This document shows positions 1 to 10,163 of a stretch of 64,000 nucleotides of DNA, piece after piece. Position numbers and translations under genes: made by a program. Numbering within the stretch: the first letter of the stretch is position 1; each line of letters opens with the position of its first letter. The stretch is from WHSO01 sp963732875. GTDB lineage: Bacteria > Pseudomonadota > Alphaproteobacteria > SMXQ01. Location of the stretch: NCBI GenBank assembly GCA_963732875.1, contig CAVTBD010000002.1:1922001-1986000 (forward strand). The letters are read 5' to 3'. The notes under the pieces were generated by a model that saw only the letters and a program-made list of their open reading frames with translations, was not told the DNA's origin and made no database searches.

Positions 1-1
1 C

Positions 2-349
2 TTGTTCGGTGACGCGGTTGTGACCCCGCTCGGGCCACCGATGGTGGAAGTTATTACCGTCGCCAAGACCGACCTGAAGGCCGGTGCCATTCTCGATGGC
101 ATGGGACGGTATATGACCTATGGCCTCTGTGAGAACGCGGACACGGCACGGCACGAGAATCTCCTCCCGATCGGCGTAGCCGAGGGCTGTAGGCTCCTGC
201 GCGACATCCGCAAGGACGAAGTTCTTACTTACCACGACATGGAACTTCCGGAGGGGCGCCTGGTCGACAGGCTGCGCGCCGAACAGGACGAACTCTTCTA
301 CGGCGCAGCGAAGCCCGGTATCCTGACCTCGCGGCGGCTAAGCGCATAA
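2..349 (+). CDS. SAF-domain oxidoreductase-like protein, C-terminal part
   Basis: The frame is open to the window edge, so this is the C-terminal 115 residues of a longer protein. The sequence (VAKTDLKAGAILDGMG near residue 21, then a segment ending DEVLTYHDMEL) matches the SAF domain found at the end of homoserine-dehydrogenase-like NAD(P)-dependent oxidoreductases in sugar loci. The Rossmann part would lie upstream of the window. Such proteins are often neighbours of CDP-sugar genes, which fits the cytidylyltransferase 1.6 kb away. The exact reaction is not known. Confidence 0.6.
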   Translation: MFGDAVVTPLGPPMVEVITVAKTDLKAGAILDGMGRYMTYGLCENADTARHENLLPIGVAEGCRLLRDIRKDEVLTYHDMELPEGRLVDRLRAEQDELFYGAAKPGILTSRRLSA

Positions 350-407
350 AATAAATCCCCTGGTCGCGATCCGACAGCATTGCCGGATCACACCGTCGGG
401 ACCGATG

Positions 408-1424
408 TCATATGTAATTCCGCCTCAACCGGGCACGAATGTGCCTGACGACCTCTCGCGGCCGCAGGATGGCCTGTTCCATCTCACCCGTCACCGCCCG
501 CACAAGGGCCCCAAAGCCGGGACTTCTCCCGGCCTGACGCAAGCCCTGAGCATGGTATGAGAAGAACTGCCGACTGCGCAGCAGCACGGCGTTCCGGACC
601 AGGTAACGATAGTATCTGCGGACGAATTTCGCCTCGAGCGCCGCCAGTTCATCGGGAGTGAAATAGCGTGGGCCGAATTCCTGCAAGATCAGCAGTCCAT
701 CCCTGAACGGCGTTCCATTGCGCTTGCACATCGTCACCGTCACCGTTTCGTCGTGCTCGCGTGAAAACATCAGGATTTCGTGGACGAACCCGAAGTCCAC
801 CCCGTCCATCACGTCAAAAAATGCCGCGATGTCGGCGTGCAGGTATTTTTCCGGATAGAACGGCTTCCCGGGAACGATCAGGTCGCGACGGATCAGGCTT
901 CCGGTCGGAGAAAAGGCGAACTGTTCCTGACTGAGATAGGAACGGACGATATCACGGCCGGGAAACACGGTCTGGTCCGTGGGAAGCCCCCCACATTCGA
1001 CCCGGCTCTTGTCCCCGCGCCAGCGCAGCGACGCGACGATACCGACCGTCGGGTTCCGCGTAGCGAGGGTCACCATCCGCATCAGGGCGTCGGGCAGCAT
1101 CGCATCGTCCGCCGGCAGCACCCAGACGTATCTGCTTTCAGGGGAAATGAAGCCGAGCGCCCGATTCCAGTTGGCTATGATGGGAAGATGGTCTTCGCAT
1201 TTGACGAGGCGAATCCGACTGTCGCGCGCGGCATAATGCGCAGCGACTGCCCGGGTATCATCGGTGCTGGCATTATCGACGATGACATGCTCGAGCCGCA
1301 CAAGGCTTTGCGCCATGACGCTTTCGATGCATTCTCCCAAATAACGCCCGCCGTTGAACACCGGGGTCACGACGCTGACTACCGGCGTATCTGCAATATT
1401 TATGCTCATTTTCGTGTTTCCCAT
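408..1424 (-). CDS. Glycosyltransferase family 2
   Basis: A 338-residue GT-A fold transferase, inferred to add a sugar to a surface glycan at the cytoplasmic face. The N-terminus has VSVVTPVFNGGRYLGECIES and HVIVDNASTDDT (nucleotide-sugar binding), with an acidic VLPADDAML segment near residue 105 in the DXD position. There is no membrane segment. The first ATG (1424) has no clear Shine-Dalgarno. An in-frame ATG five codons later (1409) follows GGGAAA and is an alternative start. It is transcribed away from the cytidylyltransferase arm. Acceptor and donor cannot be told from sequence. Confidence 0.85.
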   Translation of the reverse strand: MGNTKMSINIADTPVVSVVTPVFNGGRYLGECIESVMAQSLVRLEHVIVDNASTDDTRAVAAHYAARDSRIRLVKCEDHLPIIANWNRALGFISPESRYVWVLPADDAMLPDALMRMVTLATRNPTVGIVASLRWRGDKSRVECGGLPTDQTVFPGRDIVRSYLSQEQFAFSPTGSLIRRDLIVPGKPFYPEKYLHADIAAFFDVMDGVDFGFVHEILMFSREHDETVTVTMCKRNGTPFRDGLLILQEFGPRYFTPDELAALEAKFVRRYYRYLVRNAVLLRSRQFFSYHAQGLRQAGRSPGFGALVRAVTGEMEQAILRPREVVRHIRARLRRNYI

Positions 1425-1948
1425 AAATACGCATTCATTTTACAAAATAATAAAATATGCATACTTTTGGTTTCCGACAAATATAACAGAAAACCGGCCG
1501 GTTAGTTTCTTTCGGTCCGTTAAGAAATAATGATGTTTTAGATTGGTCACAGCCCTCACCTCTTGGCCACATGCCTTGGGGGCGGATTCCTGTAGCCTGT
1601 AGCGAATTGAATTTCGCACGATTGGCTGCGGTCGGGATGCGCACAGGCGTTTCAGATTTTCTTGTACCCCCGCAACGGATTGCGAATCCCGCTGCTCGTG
1701 CGATTGCGGCTGTCCGGTTTCCGTGATCGCGCAGACCACACTCCCCGATGGCTTCCATCTTCCTGCTCCTGCAAAGAGATGAAACTGAGAGAAGGCTCTA
1801 GGCCATGCATCGTCGCCACCAGACCCTGCCGGCATCCTCGCCTCATACGGCCCCTTTTTCCGCCACCACTCATCTCGAAAACGGGGGGGCTCTTCCCAAG
1901 CGCGCCACAGGTCGGGCCGACCCAAAAGCACGGCGAAACGTCGATGGT
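1425..1948. promoter_or_regulatory. Divergent intergenic region of the polysaccharide locus
   Basis: About 520 bases without a credible gene. Positions 1430-1550 are strikingly AT-rich for this genome and probably hold the promoters for both the leftward GT2 gene and the rightward cytidylyltransferase arm. Open frames here have no recognisable protein features. No exact promoter hexamers are claimed. Confidence 0.35.
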
Positions 1949-2726
1949 ATGAAGGTCGTGATACTTGCCGGCGGTTACGGCACGCGTCTCAGCGAGGAAA
2001 CGGGCATCAGACCCAAACCCCTCGTCGAAATCGGCGGAAAGCCAATTCTCTGGCACATCATGAAGATCTACTCCGCCCACGGTCTCACCGACTTCATTAT
2101 CTGCGGCGGATACAAATGCGAGATGATCAAGGCCTATTTTCGAGATTACGTGCTGCAGACGTCGGATGTCGCCTTCGACCTGGCCACGGGCACCATCAAC
2201 TTCATCAGGCGCGAAACCGAGCCTTGGCGAATTTCCGTGATCGATACGGGCGAGACGACGATGACGGGTGGGCGCATAAAGCAAATCCTCGACCACGTAG
2301 GTGACAAGACGTTCTGCCTGACGTACGGCGATGGTGTGTCAAACGTCGATATCGGCGACGTCATCCGCTACCACAAGGAATCGGGTGCAATGGCCACGCT
2401 TACTGCGGTCATGCAGCCCGGTCGCTTCGGTGCGCTCGACTCTCGCTCCCAACGAACGGTTCGTCCGCGCGTTCCGGGAAAAGTCCAACTCCGACGGCGG
2501 CCTTATCAATGGCGGCTTTTTCGTCGTGGAACCTGGGGTCGAAAAATACATCCCGGACGACGATACCGTCTGGGAAGAGGAGCCCCTGCAGAAGCTGGCG
2601 CGCGACGGTCTGCTTGCCGCGTATCGTCACCACGGATTCTGGCAAAGCATGGATACTCTGCGGGACAAGATGGTTCTTGAAGGTCTTTGGTCAAAGGAAG
2701 GTGCTCCATGGAAAGTCTGGCACTGA
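1949..2726 (+). pseudogene. rfbF: Glucose-1-phosphate cytidylyltransferase, broken by one extra base
   Basis: Makes CDP-glucose from CTP and glucose-1-phosphate, the entry to CDP-dideoxy or branched sugars. The signature MKVVILAGGYGTRLSEETG at the N-terminus, KPKPLVEIGGKPILWHIMK (with R for the first K here), LTYGDGV and PGRFGALD identify the family. At about 2441 the frame breaks. Removing one base lets GALD continue into a frame carrying INGGFFVVEPG, WEEEPL, GFWQSMDTLRDK and APWKVWH, giving the usual length of about 259 residues. The ATG at 1949 is the first codon of the conserved core, and upstream in-frame sequence is not conserved. The break is either a real mutation or a sequence error. 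Similar single-base insertions in housekeeping genes of this window favour error. Confidence 0.88.
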
Positions 2727-3823
2727 TCGCGACGCGTTCCGATGATATGCCCCGTGTACTAGTCACCGGCGCGTCCGGCTATATCGGATCCGTCCTGATG
2801 GGCGAGCTCGCATTGCGCGGATACCGTGCCGTCGGACTGGATGCCGGGTTTTATGAGAACGGCACGCTGTTCCACGACGCCCACGACCGGCCGCCACTGC
2901 TGATAAGGGACGTGCGCGACGTGAAGGTCGACGAGCTGCGTGGCTACGCCGCCATCATCCACCTTGCCGAATTGTCCAACGATCCTCTGTGCAGCTTCAG
3001 CAGCGTCTCTACCTTCGACATCAACTACCGGGGATCCGCCTCTCTCGCCGCCAAGGCCAAGGCTGCTGGGGTTCCGCGCTTCATCTATTCCTCGTCCTGC
3101 AGCGTCTATGGCGCCGCCGGAGACAGCCTCATCACGGAAGACTCCGATCCCAACCCGCAGACTGTCTATGCACGCTGCAAGGTCCTGGTCGAGCAGGAGG
3201 TCAAGGCCATGGCGTCGCCCGGCTTCACGCCCGTGTTCCTGCGCAACGCCACGGCGTATGGCGTTTCCCCCAACATGCAATTCGACATCGTCCTCAACGA
3301 TCTTTCGGGACAGGCCTGGACCCGCGGGCGCATCGCCATGACCAGCGACGGCTCGCCCTGGCGCCCCCTGGTTCACGTGCGCGACATCTGCGGCGCCATG
3401 ATCGCGGCCATGGAAGCCGATGCCGAGGCGGTCTCCGGCGAAAGCCTCAACGTCGGCAGCGGCGATCAGAACTACCAGGTACGCGATATCGCCCGGATCG
3501 TGGCGGCTGAGTTCCCCGGCTGTGAGTTGTCCTTTGGCCAGAACGGCTCGGATAACCGCAGCTACCGCGTCTCGTTCCAGAAGATCCGCGAACGGCTCCC
3601 ACAATTCCAGTGCCTCTGGGATGCACCGCGTGGCGCCCAGGAACTTCGTCAGGTGTTCGAGCGGATCGCAATGCGCAATGAAACCTTCACTTCCTCGACT
3701 TTCACGCGGCTCACGCGCCTGCGCGAGTTGTTAAATTCTGGCCAGATCGACGCCACGCTGCGCTGGCGCTCGCTGGAAATTCCACCTCCCACGGTCAGGG
3801 CGCCGGCACAACGGGCTATCTAG
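2708..3823 (+). CDS. NAD-dependent epimerase/dehydratase (SDR) for nucleotide sugar
   Basis: An extended short-chain dehydrogenase acting on a nucleotide sugar, presumably the CDP-linked product of the preceding gene. The Rossmann motif VLVTGASGYIGSVLM is at the start, YSSSCSVYG follows near residue 120, and the catalytic YxxxK is VYARCKVL. The start at 2708 is chosen because AAGGAAGG lies just upstream. It overlaps the cytidylyltransferase end by 19 bases, which implies translational coupling. A later ATG at 2747 sits right at the Rossmann strand. Whether it is an epimerase, a 4,6-dehydratase or a reductase is not resolvable here. Confidence 0.85.
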   Translation: MESLALIATRSDDMPRVLVTGASGYIGSVLMGELALRGYRAVGLDAGFYENGTLFHDAHDRPPLLIRDVRDVKVDELRGYAAIIHLAELSNDPLCSFSSVSTFDINYRGSASLAAKAKAAGVPRFIYSSSCSVYGAAGDSLITEDSDPNPQTVYARCKVLVEQEVKAMASPGFTPVFLRNATAYGVSPNMQFDIVLNDLSGQAWTRGRIAMTSDGSPWRPLVHVRDICGAMIAAMEADAEAVSGESLNVGSGDQNYQVRDIARIVAAEFPGCELSFGQNGSDNRSYRVSFQKIRERLPQFQCLWDAPRGAQELRQVFERIAMRNETFTSSTFTRLTRLRELLNSGQIDATLRWRSLEIPPPTVRAPAQRAI

Positions 3824-3839
3824 ACATAGGGAGGCCGCC

Positions 3840-5118
3840 ATGACCGTTGCCAATTCCACCGCAGTAGAGTCCCGTGACGCCGGTACACCGCGTCCGCCGT
3901 GTCGACTTTGCGGCGCGCCGCTGCAGAGAACCTTCGTGGATTTGGGCGCGCAGCCCTCCGCTAACGCCTACTTGCGTGCCGACCAGCTTTCCGGCATGGA
4001 ACCGACCTGGCCCCTGCACGCCTACGTCTGTGATGACTGCCACCTCGTGCAGCTCGAAGCGTTGCACAGCTCCGAGCAGCTGTTCTCGGACTATGCCTAT
4101 TTCTCCTCCTACTCGAAGGACTGGCTGGCACACGCGGAACGCTACACCGAGCAGATGATCGAGCGGCTTGGCAAGGACAGGCTCCGGCTGGTCGTCGAGG
4201 TGGCCAGCAACGACGGCTATCTTCTCCAATACTTTGCTCGCGCCGGCATCAAGGTTCTCGGTATAGACCCGGCCGCGAACGTGGCTAAGGTAGCGAGAGA
4301 ACGCGGAGTCCCCACCATTACCCGGCTATTCGGACGTTACCTTGCCACCGAAATGACGGCACGGGACATACACGCCGACCTGATTGTCGCCAACAACGTT
4401 CTCGCCCATGTGCCCGATATCAACGATTTCGTCGATGGCCTTGCCACGCTCGTGCACCCGCGGGGCGTCATCACCCTGGAATTTCCGCATCTTCTCAGGC
4501 TGATCAAGGAAAACCAGTTCGATACGATCTATCACGAGCACTTTTCCTATCTCTCACTCAGCGTCGTGGACCGTTTGCTCGCGGCCCACAAGCTCGCCAT
4601 CTTCGACGTTGAGGAATTGCCGAACTCACGGTGGCTCGCTCAGGGTCTTTGCCGCCCGGCGCGAATCGAATCCGGTCATCTCAGAGCGCGTGGCGGTGGT
4701 GCAGGAGAACGAAGCCGCCGCCGGTCTCGACGGGGCGGAGATTTACGAAGCCTTCGCGGCGCGGGTCGCCAAGGCCAAGCGCGAGCTGGTTCGCACCCTT
4801 CTGGATATCCGCGACTCCGGACGGTCCATCGCCGCCTACGGCGCCCCGGCAAAGGGCAATACGCTTCTTAACTATTGCGGCATCGGCACCGATCTGGTGG
4901 CGTTCACGGTCGACCGCAGCCCGCACAAGCAGGGGCACTGGCTGCCGGGAACGCGTATCCCCATCTACAGCCCCGACCACCTGCACCAAGCGCGTCCGGA
5001 CTACCTTCTGATCCTGCCGTGGAACCTGAAGGCGGAGATCATGCGCTCTTGCGAATTCATCCGAGAATGGGGCGGCAAGTTCATCATCCCCATCCCCGAG
5101 GTCACGATCGTTCACTGA
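3840..5118 (+). pseudogene. Sugar C-methyltransferase (Zn-binding N-domain), broken by one extra base
   Basis: A SAM-dependent methyltransferase of the three-domain C-methyltransferase type used for branched deoxysugars. The N-terminal zinc ribbon is CRLCGAPL plus CDDCHLVQL. The SAM site is VVEVASNDGYLLQYF near residue 120. The C-terminal domain has AAYGAPAKGNTLLNYCG and FTVDRSPHKQGHWLPG. The frame shifts by one base at the AA pair 4623-4624: VEELP should continue as THGGSLRVFAARRE, which is found in the next frame and runs to 5118. GGGAGG precedes the ATG at 3840. Together with the cytidylyltransferase and SDR it suggests a CDP-linked C-methyl sugar. Real inactivation or sequence error cannot be separated from this sequence alone. 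Confidence 0.85.
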
Positions 5119-5316
5119 ATTTCCGGATAGGGAACGGAACGACCTCTGCCAGCGTTACTTCCACGACATATGGAAGAACGGGTAGCCTGCGACAAGGCAT
5201 TCGAAGTCGTTTCCTTGCGGGTCTGGCTCCCGCGAGGGCCTGCATTGACCCTCCCTGTCTTTTTGGCCAGCCGCCGGAACCGATGTCGAATCACACTGAT
5301 ACGGCAGGAGGGAAAG

Positions 5317-6261
5317 ATGGATCAGTCCTCGCTCACCGTGCCATTCTGGAACATTCTCGCGTGTCCGGCCTGCGGCGGTGATATCGGAAGATATCCAGGC
5401 GGAGCCATTTGCCTATCGTGCGGCGAAAAATTTCCATACCACGGTGACGCACCTCTCGATCTCCGCCTGCACACGGGAAAGATCTGCAGCAAGACCTTCG
5501 TCGTCGGAGAAGACACGGCACCGCCGAAAGACATCATCAGCGAAAAACTCGTCCCCAATGCCACACCTCAGATCCAGGATTGGGCGGACGTGGAAATTCC
5601 GACCGGCCTGTGTTACCGGAATCGATTGACGCCGGAACTCCTCAGTTACCTGCCGAAAGCACATGTGCCGGGACGATGGATGCTCGACCTTGGTTGCGGC
5701 GCAAGCAAGTCTAAGGCCTTTTTTGAAGGCCTGACCCAGCTGAGCTATCTCGGCGTCGATCATGCCGGCACAAGCGCGGACCTGCTGGTCAATGCCCATG
5801 CCCTGCCGTTCAAGGGCGAAAGCTTCGAATTGGTGGTGTCGATCGCGACCCTCGAGCACTTTGCCATCCCCGATATCGTTGTTTCCGAGGTCGTCCGTGT
5901 GCTGAAGCCCGGCGGCATGTTGATCGGAACATCGGCCTTCCTCGAGCCCTTTCACGGCAACAGCTTCGCGCACATGACACACCTCGGGCTCTACCGGACG
6001 CTCCGGGATGCAGGTCTGGAAATCCTCACCATGGCGCCCAATCGCGGATGGTCCGGCCTCCGCGCATTGACGGAGATGACGCTCTTCCCGTTCGTCGTCA
6101 TACCGGATCTATTGAAGTGGCTCCCGGCAGTGCCACTGCAGATCGCCCACCGGGCCGCTTGGGCAATTAAACGCGCCCTGAAGGGCTCGGAGAAGGCAAG
6201 CGAGATAGAACGTCTTCTGGAGACCACCGCCGGCTTTCGCTTCGCGGCCCGGCGACCGTAA
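5317..6261 (+). CDS. Class I SAM methyltransferase with zinc-ribbon N-terminus
   Basis: A 314-residue protein. The N-terminal Trm112-like zinc ribbon (CPACGGD, then CLSCGE) precedes a class I methyltransferase core: WMLDLGCGASKSKAF is motif I, and VVSIATLEHF and VLKPGGMLIG are the post-I motifs. The start is taken at 5317 because AGGAGG lies about eight bases upstream; the longer in-frame extension is unconserved. It likely methylates a glycan or glycolipid intermediate. It ends two bases before the convergent GT4 gene. The substrate is unknown. Confidence 0.8.
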   Translation: MDQSSLTVPFWNILACPACGGDIGRYPGGAICLSCGEKFPYHGDAPLDLRLHTGKICSKTFVVGEDTAPPKDIISEKLVPNATPQIQDWADVEIPTGLCYRNRLTPELLSYLPKAHVPGRWMLDLGCGASKSKAFFEGLTQLSYLGVDHAGTSADLLVNAHALPFKGESFELVVSIATLEHFAIPDIVVSEVVRVLKPGGMLIGTSAFLEPFHGNSFAHMTHLGLYRTLRDAGLEILTMAPNRGWSGLRALTEMTLFPFVVIPDLLKWLPAVPLQIAHRAAWAIKRALKGSEKASEIERLLETTAGFRFAARRP

Positions 6262-6263
6262 TA

Positions 6264-7571
6264 CTATGGCGCCTGAAACGGTTGCCCATGATTGGCGGGC
6301 CCCATGGAGCGGCACGCCTGGAAGGCCGGGGCCGGGATTCGTTCCACGGAGCTCTCCGGCAATGACTGCGGCAGCGGGGATGGGGGAATGTCCCTTACCC
6401 GACTATCGTGTGTGAGGGGGCTATCCCGGGCCTCGAGCACCGCCGCGATCACCGCCGCAACCCGCTCCCATGAATAGCGGTCGGTCACATGGTGCTGGCC
6501 GAGCGTCCCCATCTCGTCAAGCCGGGCCGGATTGGAGACCGCGTCGAGAATGGCGCAGGCGAGCGCTTCCGGTGTCGCCTCACCCACCAGAAAGCCGCAG
6601 CTCCCGTTACGTGTGATTTCCGGCAGACCATTGCGGTCGAGTCCGATCACCGGGGTGCGAGCGAGCAGCGCTTCGAGATAGACCTGTCCCCAAGGGTCGT
6701 TGAGCATGGGTTGCACAAGCAGTGCCGCGCGCTGCATCAGGCGCGTCAGGGTCTCCCGGTCCACGAACGGCTTGATCGTGACGTTTGGCGGCAGGAACGC
6801 CGCCTTGCGCCCCACCGAGCCGCCAACGATGGTCAGCCGGAGATCCGGCCGGTGCGCAAGCGCGAGGCGGAACGCCTCCAGCAGCAACTCGCCGCCCTTC
6901 TCCCTGAACAGGTGTTTGGCCACGAACAGGAGCTCGCTAGCAGCGTAGTCCTTGTCTCCGGTATAGGGCTCGGTCGCACCGCAACCCGAGCCGATGGCCG
7001 TGACCCGCTCGGGCGCTATGCCATAGTGACCGATCAGGTTGTCGCGAACGTAGCTTCCAAAAGTGAAGATATGCTCGCACGCCGCATAGGCCATGTGCTC
7101 CAATCGGTCGAACGCCGCCAAGGCGCGACGCGTATAGAGCGCCCCATCGGGACGGTAGCGTAACGACAGGTTCCAAGTGGTGTCACAGTAGAGGAAATGC
7201 CGGATGCCGTTACCCTGAATGACAGGCGGTAAATCGAGGGTGCCGGTATGCAGCACCCGCGTCAGACCGTGCCGGCGCAATGCCGCCGCAACCCGCGCCG
7301 CGCGACGATGCCGCAGCAGGGCGCCCCGTGCGATCGCCTCACTGTAGCGGATTGAGCCGTATCCGGACAGGAGATGGACGATTCCCCCCACCGCGTAGGC
7401 CGGCGTGCCTGCCGACACGTCGATACCCGTGATCGCGAAGCCGAGGCGTTCAAGTTCTTCAGCCACGGCCGCAGGCGCTGCAGACCACGTGCTGCGGTCG
7501 CGAGGGTCACCGAAAATGCTGGAAATGGCGAGGACCGGACCCGCCACACTCGAAGGTTCGGAATTGTCCAT
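6264..7571 (-). CDS. Glycosyltransferase family 4
   Basis: A GT-B glycosyltransferase of 435 residues, the last gene of the leftward polysaccharide operon. The C-terminal donor domain shows LLFVAKHLFREKGGELLLEA, RLTIVGG, and an E-x7-E-like region around LLVQPMLNDPWGQVYLEALL with TPVIGLDRNGLPEI. The start at 7571 follows GGGGGAAG. The longer frame would run back into the upstream gene and was rejected. The gap to the upstream gene is 34 bases. Donor sugar not determinable. Confidence 0.85.
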   Translation of the reverse strand: MDNSEPSSVAGPVLAISSIFGDPRDRSTWSAAPAAVAEELERLGFAITGIDVSAGTPAYAVGGIVHLLSGYGSIRYSEAIARGALLRHRRAARVAAALRRHGLTRVLHTGTLDLPPVIQGNGIRHFLYCDTTWNLSLRYRPDGALYTRRALAAFDRLEHMAYAACEHIFTFGSYVRDNLIGHYGIAPERVTAIGSGCGATEPYTGDKDYAASELLFVAKHLFREKGGELLLEAFRLALAHRPDLRLTIVGGSVGRKAAFLPPNVTIKPFVDRETLTRLMQRAALLVQPMLNDPWGQVYLEALLARTPVIGLDRNGLPEITRNGSCGFLVGEATPEALACAILDAVSNPARLDEMGTLGQHHVTDRYSWERVAAVIAAVLEARDSPLTHDSRVRDIPPSPLPQSLPESSVERIPAPAFQACRSMGPANHGQPFQAP

Positions 7572-7605
7572 ATGACTTCCCCCAGTGGTGTCAGGTTCGT
7601 TCAAG

Positions 7606-8907
7606 TCACGCCCGGCGGGCGAACGGAATCTCCCGGCGCGGGCGCTCCATGCCGTTCTCAGAGAAACGATCGCCCTGCAGGCACCTCCGGTAAGTTTTGA
7701 TGAGAGATCGGTTGAGTGCTTCAATCTCGAAGTCATCGAGGACGCGTGCCCGCGCAGCGCGGCTCATGTCCGGCCATGTCTCGGGATGGGCCACGAGTCC
7801 GGCAAGCGCGTCGGCGAGGCCACGAACGTCACGTTCGGGCACGAGGATACCGGAGCATCCGTCCTCCACCAGCTCCGGGATGCCGCTGTGGTCTGTCGCC
7901 ACGACCAGCATGCCGGACGCCATGGCTTCCATGAGGGTAACAGGGATGCCTTCCTGATCCCCGTCTTCGGAGGTCACGCTCGGCACCAGCAGCACGTCGT
8001 TGCGCGCCATGTGGCGAACTACGGCCTGCTGATCCTGCCAGCCGAAGAAGCGCACCTGGGATGCGATCCCGAGCTTTTCGGCGAGGCGCGTAAGACTGTG
8101 GCGCAGTTCACCGTCGCCCACCAACGCGTATTGAATGAGCACGCCACGGCGGCTCAGCATGGCCACGGCCCTGAGTGCGTACTCCACGCCCTTCTTGTCC
8201 ACCATTCGGCCCACGGTCAGTAGCCGGAGTGCCTTGCCCGGCTCGAACCGTCTTGGCCGAAAGCGATAGCGGCGCGACTCGACACCCATGTGATGCACGA
8301 CAATACGGGCAGGGTTGCAGCCAATCCCCTCCAGCCTTCGGCGCCACTTCTCGGAGATCGGCAGGAACAGGTCGCCGCGCGTAAAAAGATATTGATAATA
8401 GTCGGGCCGCCCACGCACGTAGGCGCTGATATCGACACCATGAAAGACCGTGCCAAGCAATCCGGCAAATGCCCTGATATCACGCAGCTTGGCCGCAAGC
8501 TGACCGATCGGCCCGAAATGGCAATGAATGACGTCGAATGGTCCCTCGTCCATCAGCCGTTCCGACCAATAAAGCAGCCTGAGCGACCAGGCATCACGCC
8601 CGAACCGGGGCACCGATAGGGCACCCATGGCGGTGGATGGTCGGCTTCGGACGAGATGCAGCAATGGTCTTCCGGCACACAGCAGCCGCGCGATCTTGCG
8701 CCGCGGCATGCCGAGATAGCGGGTCCGCCCGATCAGTCCGTAGCGTGATACGTCGGGGTGGATCCTGGGCTCGTCACGCGGACGTTCCGCAAAGATCGTC
8801 ACATCGTGACCCTGCTCGACCAACCCACTCGCCTGATTGAGGACGAAGGTCTCGCTCAGGGCGGGGAACTCGTGGACGAAAAAGGCGATACGCAGAGGCT
8901 TTCTCAT
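7606..8907 (-). CDS. Glycosyltransferase family 4, WcaL-like
   Basis: A 433-residue GT-B enzyme. The N-terminal FPALSETFVLNQ motif is typical of the colanic-acid-type WcaL/AmsK branch of GT4. The donor domain carries LLTVGRMVDKKGVEYALRA and the EGIPVTLMEAMASGMLVVAT motif with the conserved acidic pair. Its start overlaps the pyruvyl transferase stop by four bases (ATGA), so the two are translationally coupled. It is inferred to add a residue to the lipid-linked repeat unit in the cytoplasm. Confidence 0.87.
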   Translation of the reverse strand: MRKPLRIAFFVHEFPALSETFVLNQASGLVEQGHDVTIFAERPRDEPRIHPDVSRYGLIGRTRYLGMPRRKIARLLCAGRPLLHLVRSRPSTAMGALSVPRFGRDAWSLRLLYWSERLMDEGPFDVIHCHFGPIGQLAAKLRDIRAFAGLLGTVFHGVDISAYVRGRPDYYQYLFTRGDLFLPISEKWRRRLEGIGCNPARIVVHHMGVESRRYRFRPRRFEPGKALRLLTVGRMVDKKGVEYALRAVAMLSRRGVLIQYALVGDGELRHSLTRLAEKLGIASQVRFFGWQDQQAVVRHMARNDVLLVPSVTSEDGDQEGIPVTLMEAMASGMLVVATDHSGIPELVEDGCSGILVPERDVRGLADALAGLVAHPETWPDMSRAARARVLDDFEIEALNRSLIKTYRRCLQGDRFSENGMERPRREIPFARRA

Positions 8908-10163
8908 GATGCGGCAGCCAAGGCCTCCCTCACGTATTCACCGGCAGCGAAGGCCGCACGCTGCTCGCGCGCAACCAGGCCCGGCAGCATGGCGGCAAGA
9001 TCGGCGCGGACCGACAGGAAATGGTCGCAGGCGGTCCTGAGTCCGCCGGGAGTAATCGTTTCGATGTCCTGCACCAGGCCATCGAGGCCGAGCTTCGCGA
9101 ACAGTTCGGCCGTCTTGAACTCGTAGGCGATCGGCAGCACCGGCACGCCAGCCAGCAGTGCCAGGATGGCAACGTGCATACGGGTCGCGACCACGGCATC
9201 GAAGCGCCCAAGCGTGGATACGAGCTGATATGGCGTGTGGAATTCACGATCGACACTGACGGCGTCCCGCACGGTTTCATCAAGGCTCATAACGATCGTT
9301 TCGGCGGTGGCCGAATCGTCGGTCCAGTAAGCGCCGACGCCCTGACAGGTGGACAGGAACGTCACTTCGGCACCGTGACGGCTGACGAGATTCTCGGTTA
9401 AAGCGGAAATGGCGTCGAAATAGGCCTTCATGCCGTGCTTGGCACGGATATGGGGCCAGTCGCGCACCGAGATGGCAACCCGCAAGGAGCCGGCGTTGGT
9501 CACCGGACGCGCGGTTGCAACTTCTTCAGCAGTGTCGGGAGACAGCGCAAAGGCGGCATCGGCACATTCGATAATGCGTTCCCCACGCACGCCAAGCGCT
9601 TCCAGATGGTGGCGCGAACGGCTGTCGCGCACCAGAATCAGGCATGCACGGCGCAGCACGAAGCGTATCAGGCGCCGCTCTTTGCCCCCCGGAAACGGAC
9701 CAAGCGATTGGGTGAACAGGACGTAGCGGCGGCCCATGGCATAGGCCACCAGCAGGTCGGTCAGCTTGGGAAGAATCCGGTAATGGGGCACTAGGTAAGT
9801 ACCGCCGGCGGAAATCACCAGATCGGCGGCCGCGATCCGCGTGAGAGCGTGGCGTACGGACGGGGGCAGCAACCGTGCGCAAACCGGTCCAAGCGGGGTG
9901 CGCCACAGGAAGGCCGCCAAAAGAACGCGCGCAAAAGCCACCTTAAGCATACCCTGCGCGCCCGCCCACTCGTCCACGACAGCAAACACGGTGGGATGGA
10001 CGTCGAGGTCCGGATAAGTACGCGCCGTTTCCTCGGGCTGCTGGTCACAGGCGGTAACGTGCAGATCGTCGCCCAAGGCCCTGCGCAGGATGCCGATGGT
10101 CGCAAACAGGATGGCGGCGTCGCCAGCATTGAGGGCCGCGGTATTGGTGAGCACGACTCTCAT
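8904..10163 (-). CDS. Polysaccharide pyruvyl transferase family protein
   Basis: A 419-residue member of the family that transfers pyruvate from phosphoenolpyruvate to a sugar as a ketal. The N-terminus VVLTNTAALNAGDAAILFATI and the C-terminal VVATRMHVAILALLAGVPVLPIAYEFKT (the family RxHxxIxAxxxGxP region) support the call. It sits between a GT4 and a flippase and overlaps each neighbour by four bases, so the glycan probably carries a negatively charged pyruvyl ketal. Confidence 0.85.
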   Translation of the reverse strand: MRVVLTNTAALNAGDAAILFATIGILRRALGDDLHVTACDQQPEETARTYPDLDVHPTVFAVVDEWAGAQGMLKVAFARVLLAAFLWRTPLGPVCARLLPPSVRHALTRIAAADLVISAGGTYLVPHYRILPKLTDLLVAYAMGRRYVLFTQSLGPFPGGKERRLIRFVLRRACLILVRDSRSRHHLEALGVRGERIIECADAAFALSPDTAEEVATARPVTNAGSLRVAISVRDWPHIRAKHGMKAYFDAISALTENLVSRHGAEVTFLSTCQGVGAYWTDDSATAETIVMSLDETVRDAVSVDREFHTPYQLVSTLGRFDAVVATRMHVAILALLAGVPVLPIAYEFKTAELFAKLGLDGLVQDIETITPGGLRTACDHFLSVRADLAAMLPGLVAREQRAAFAAGEYVREALAAAS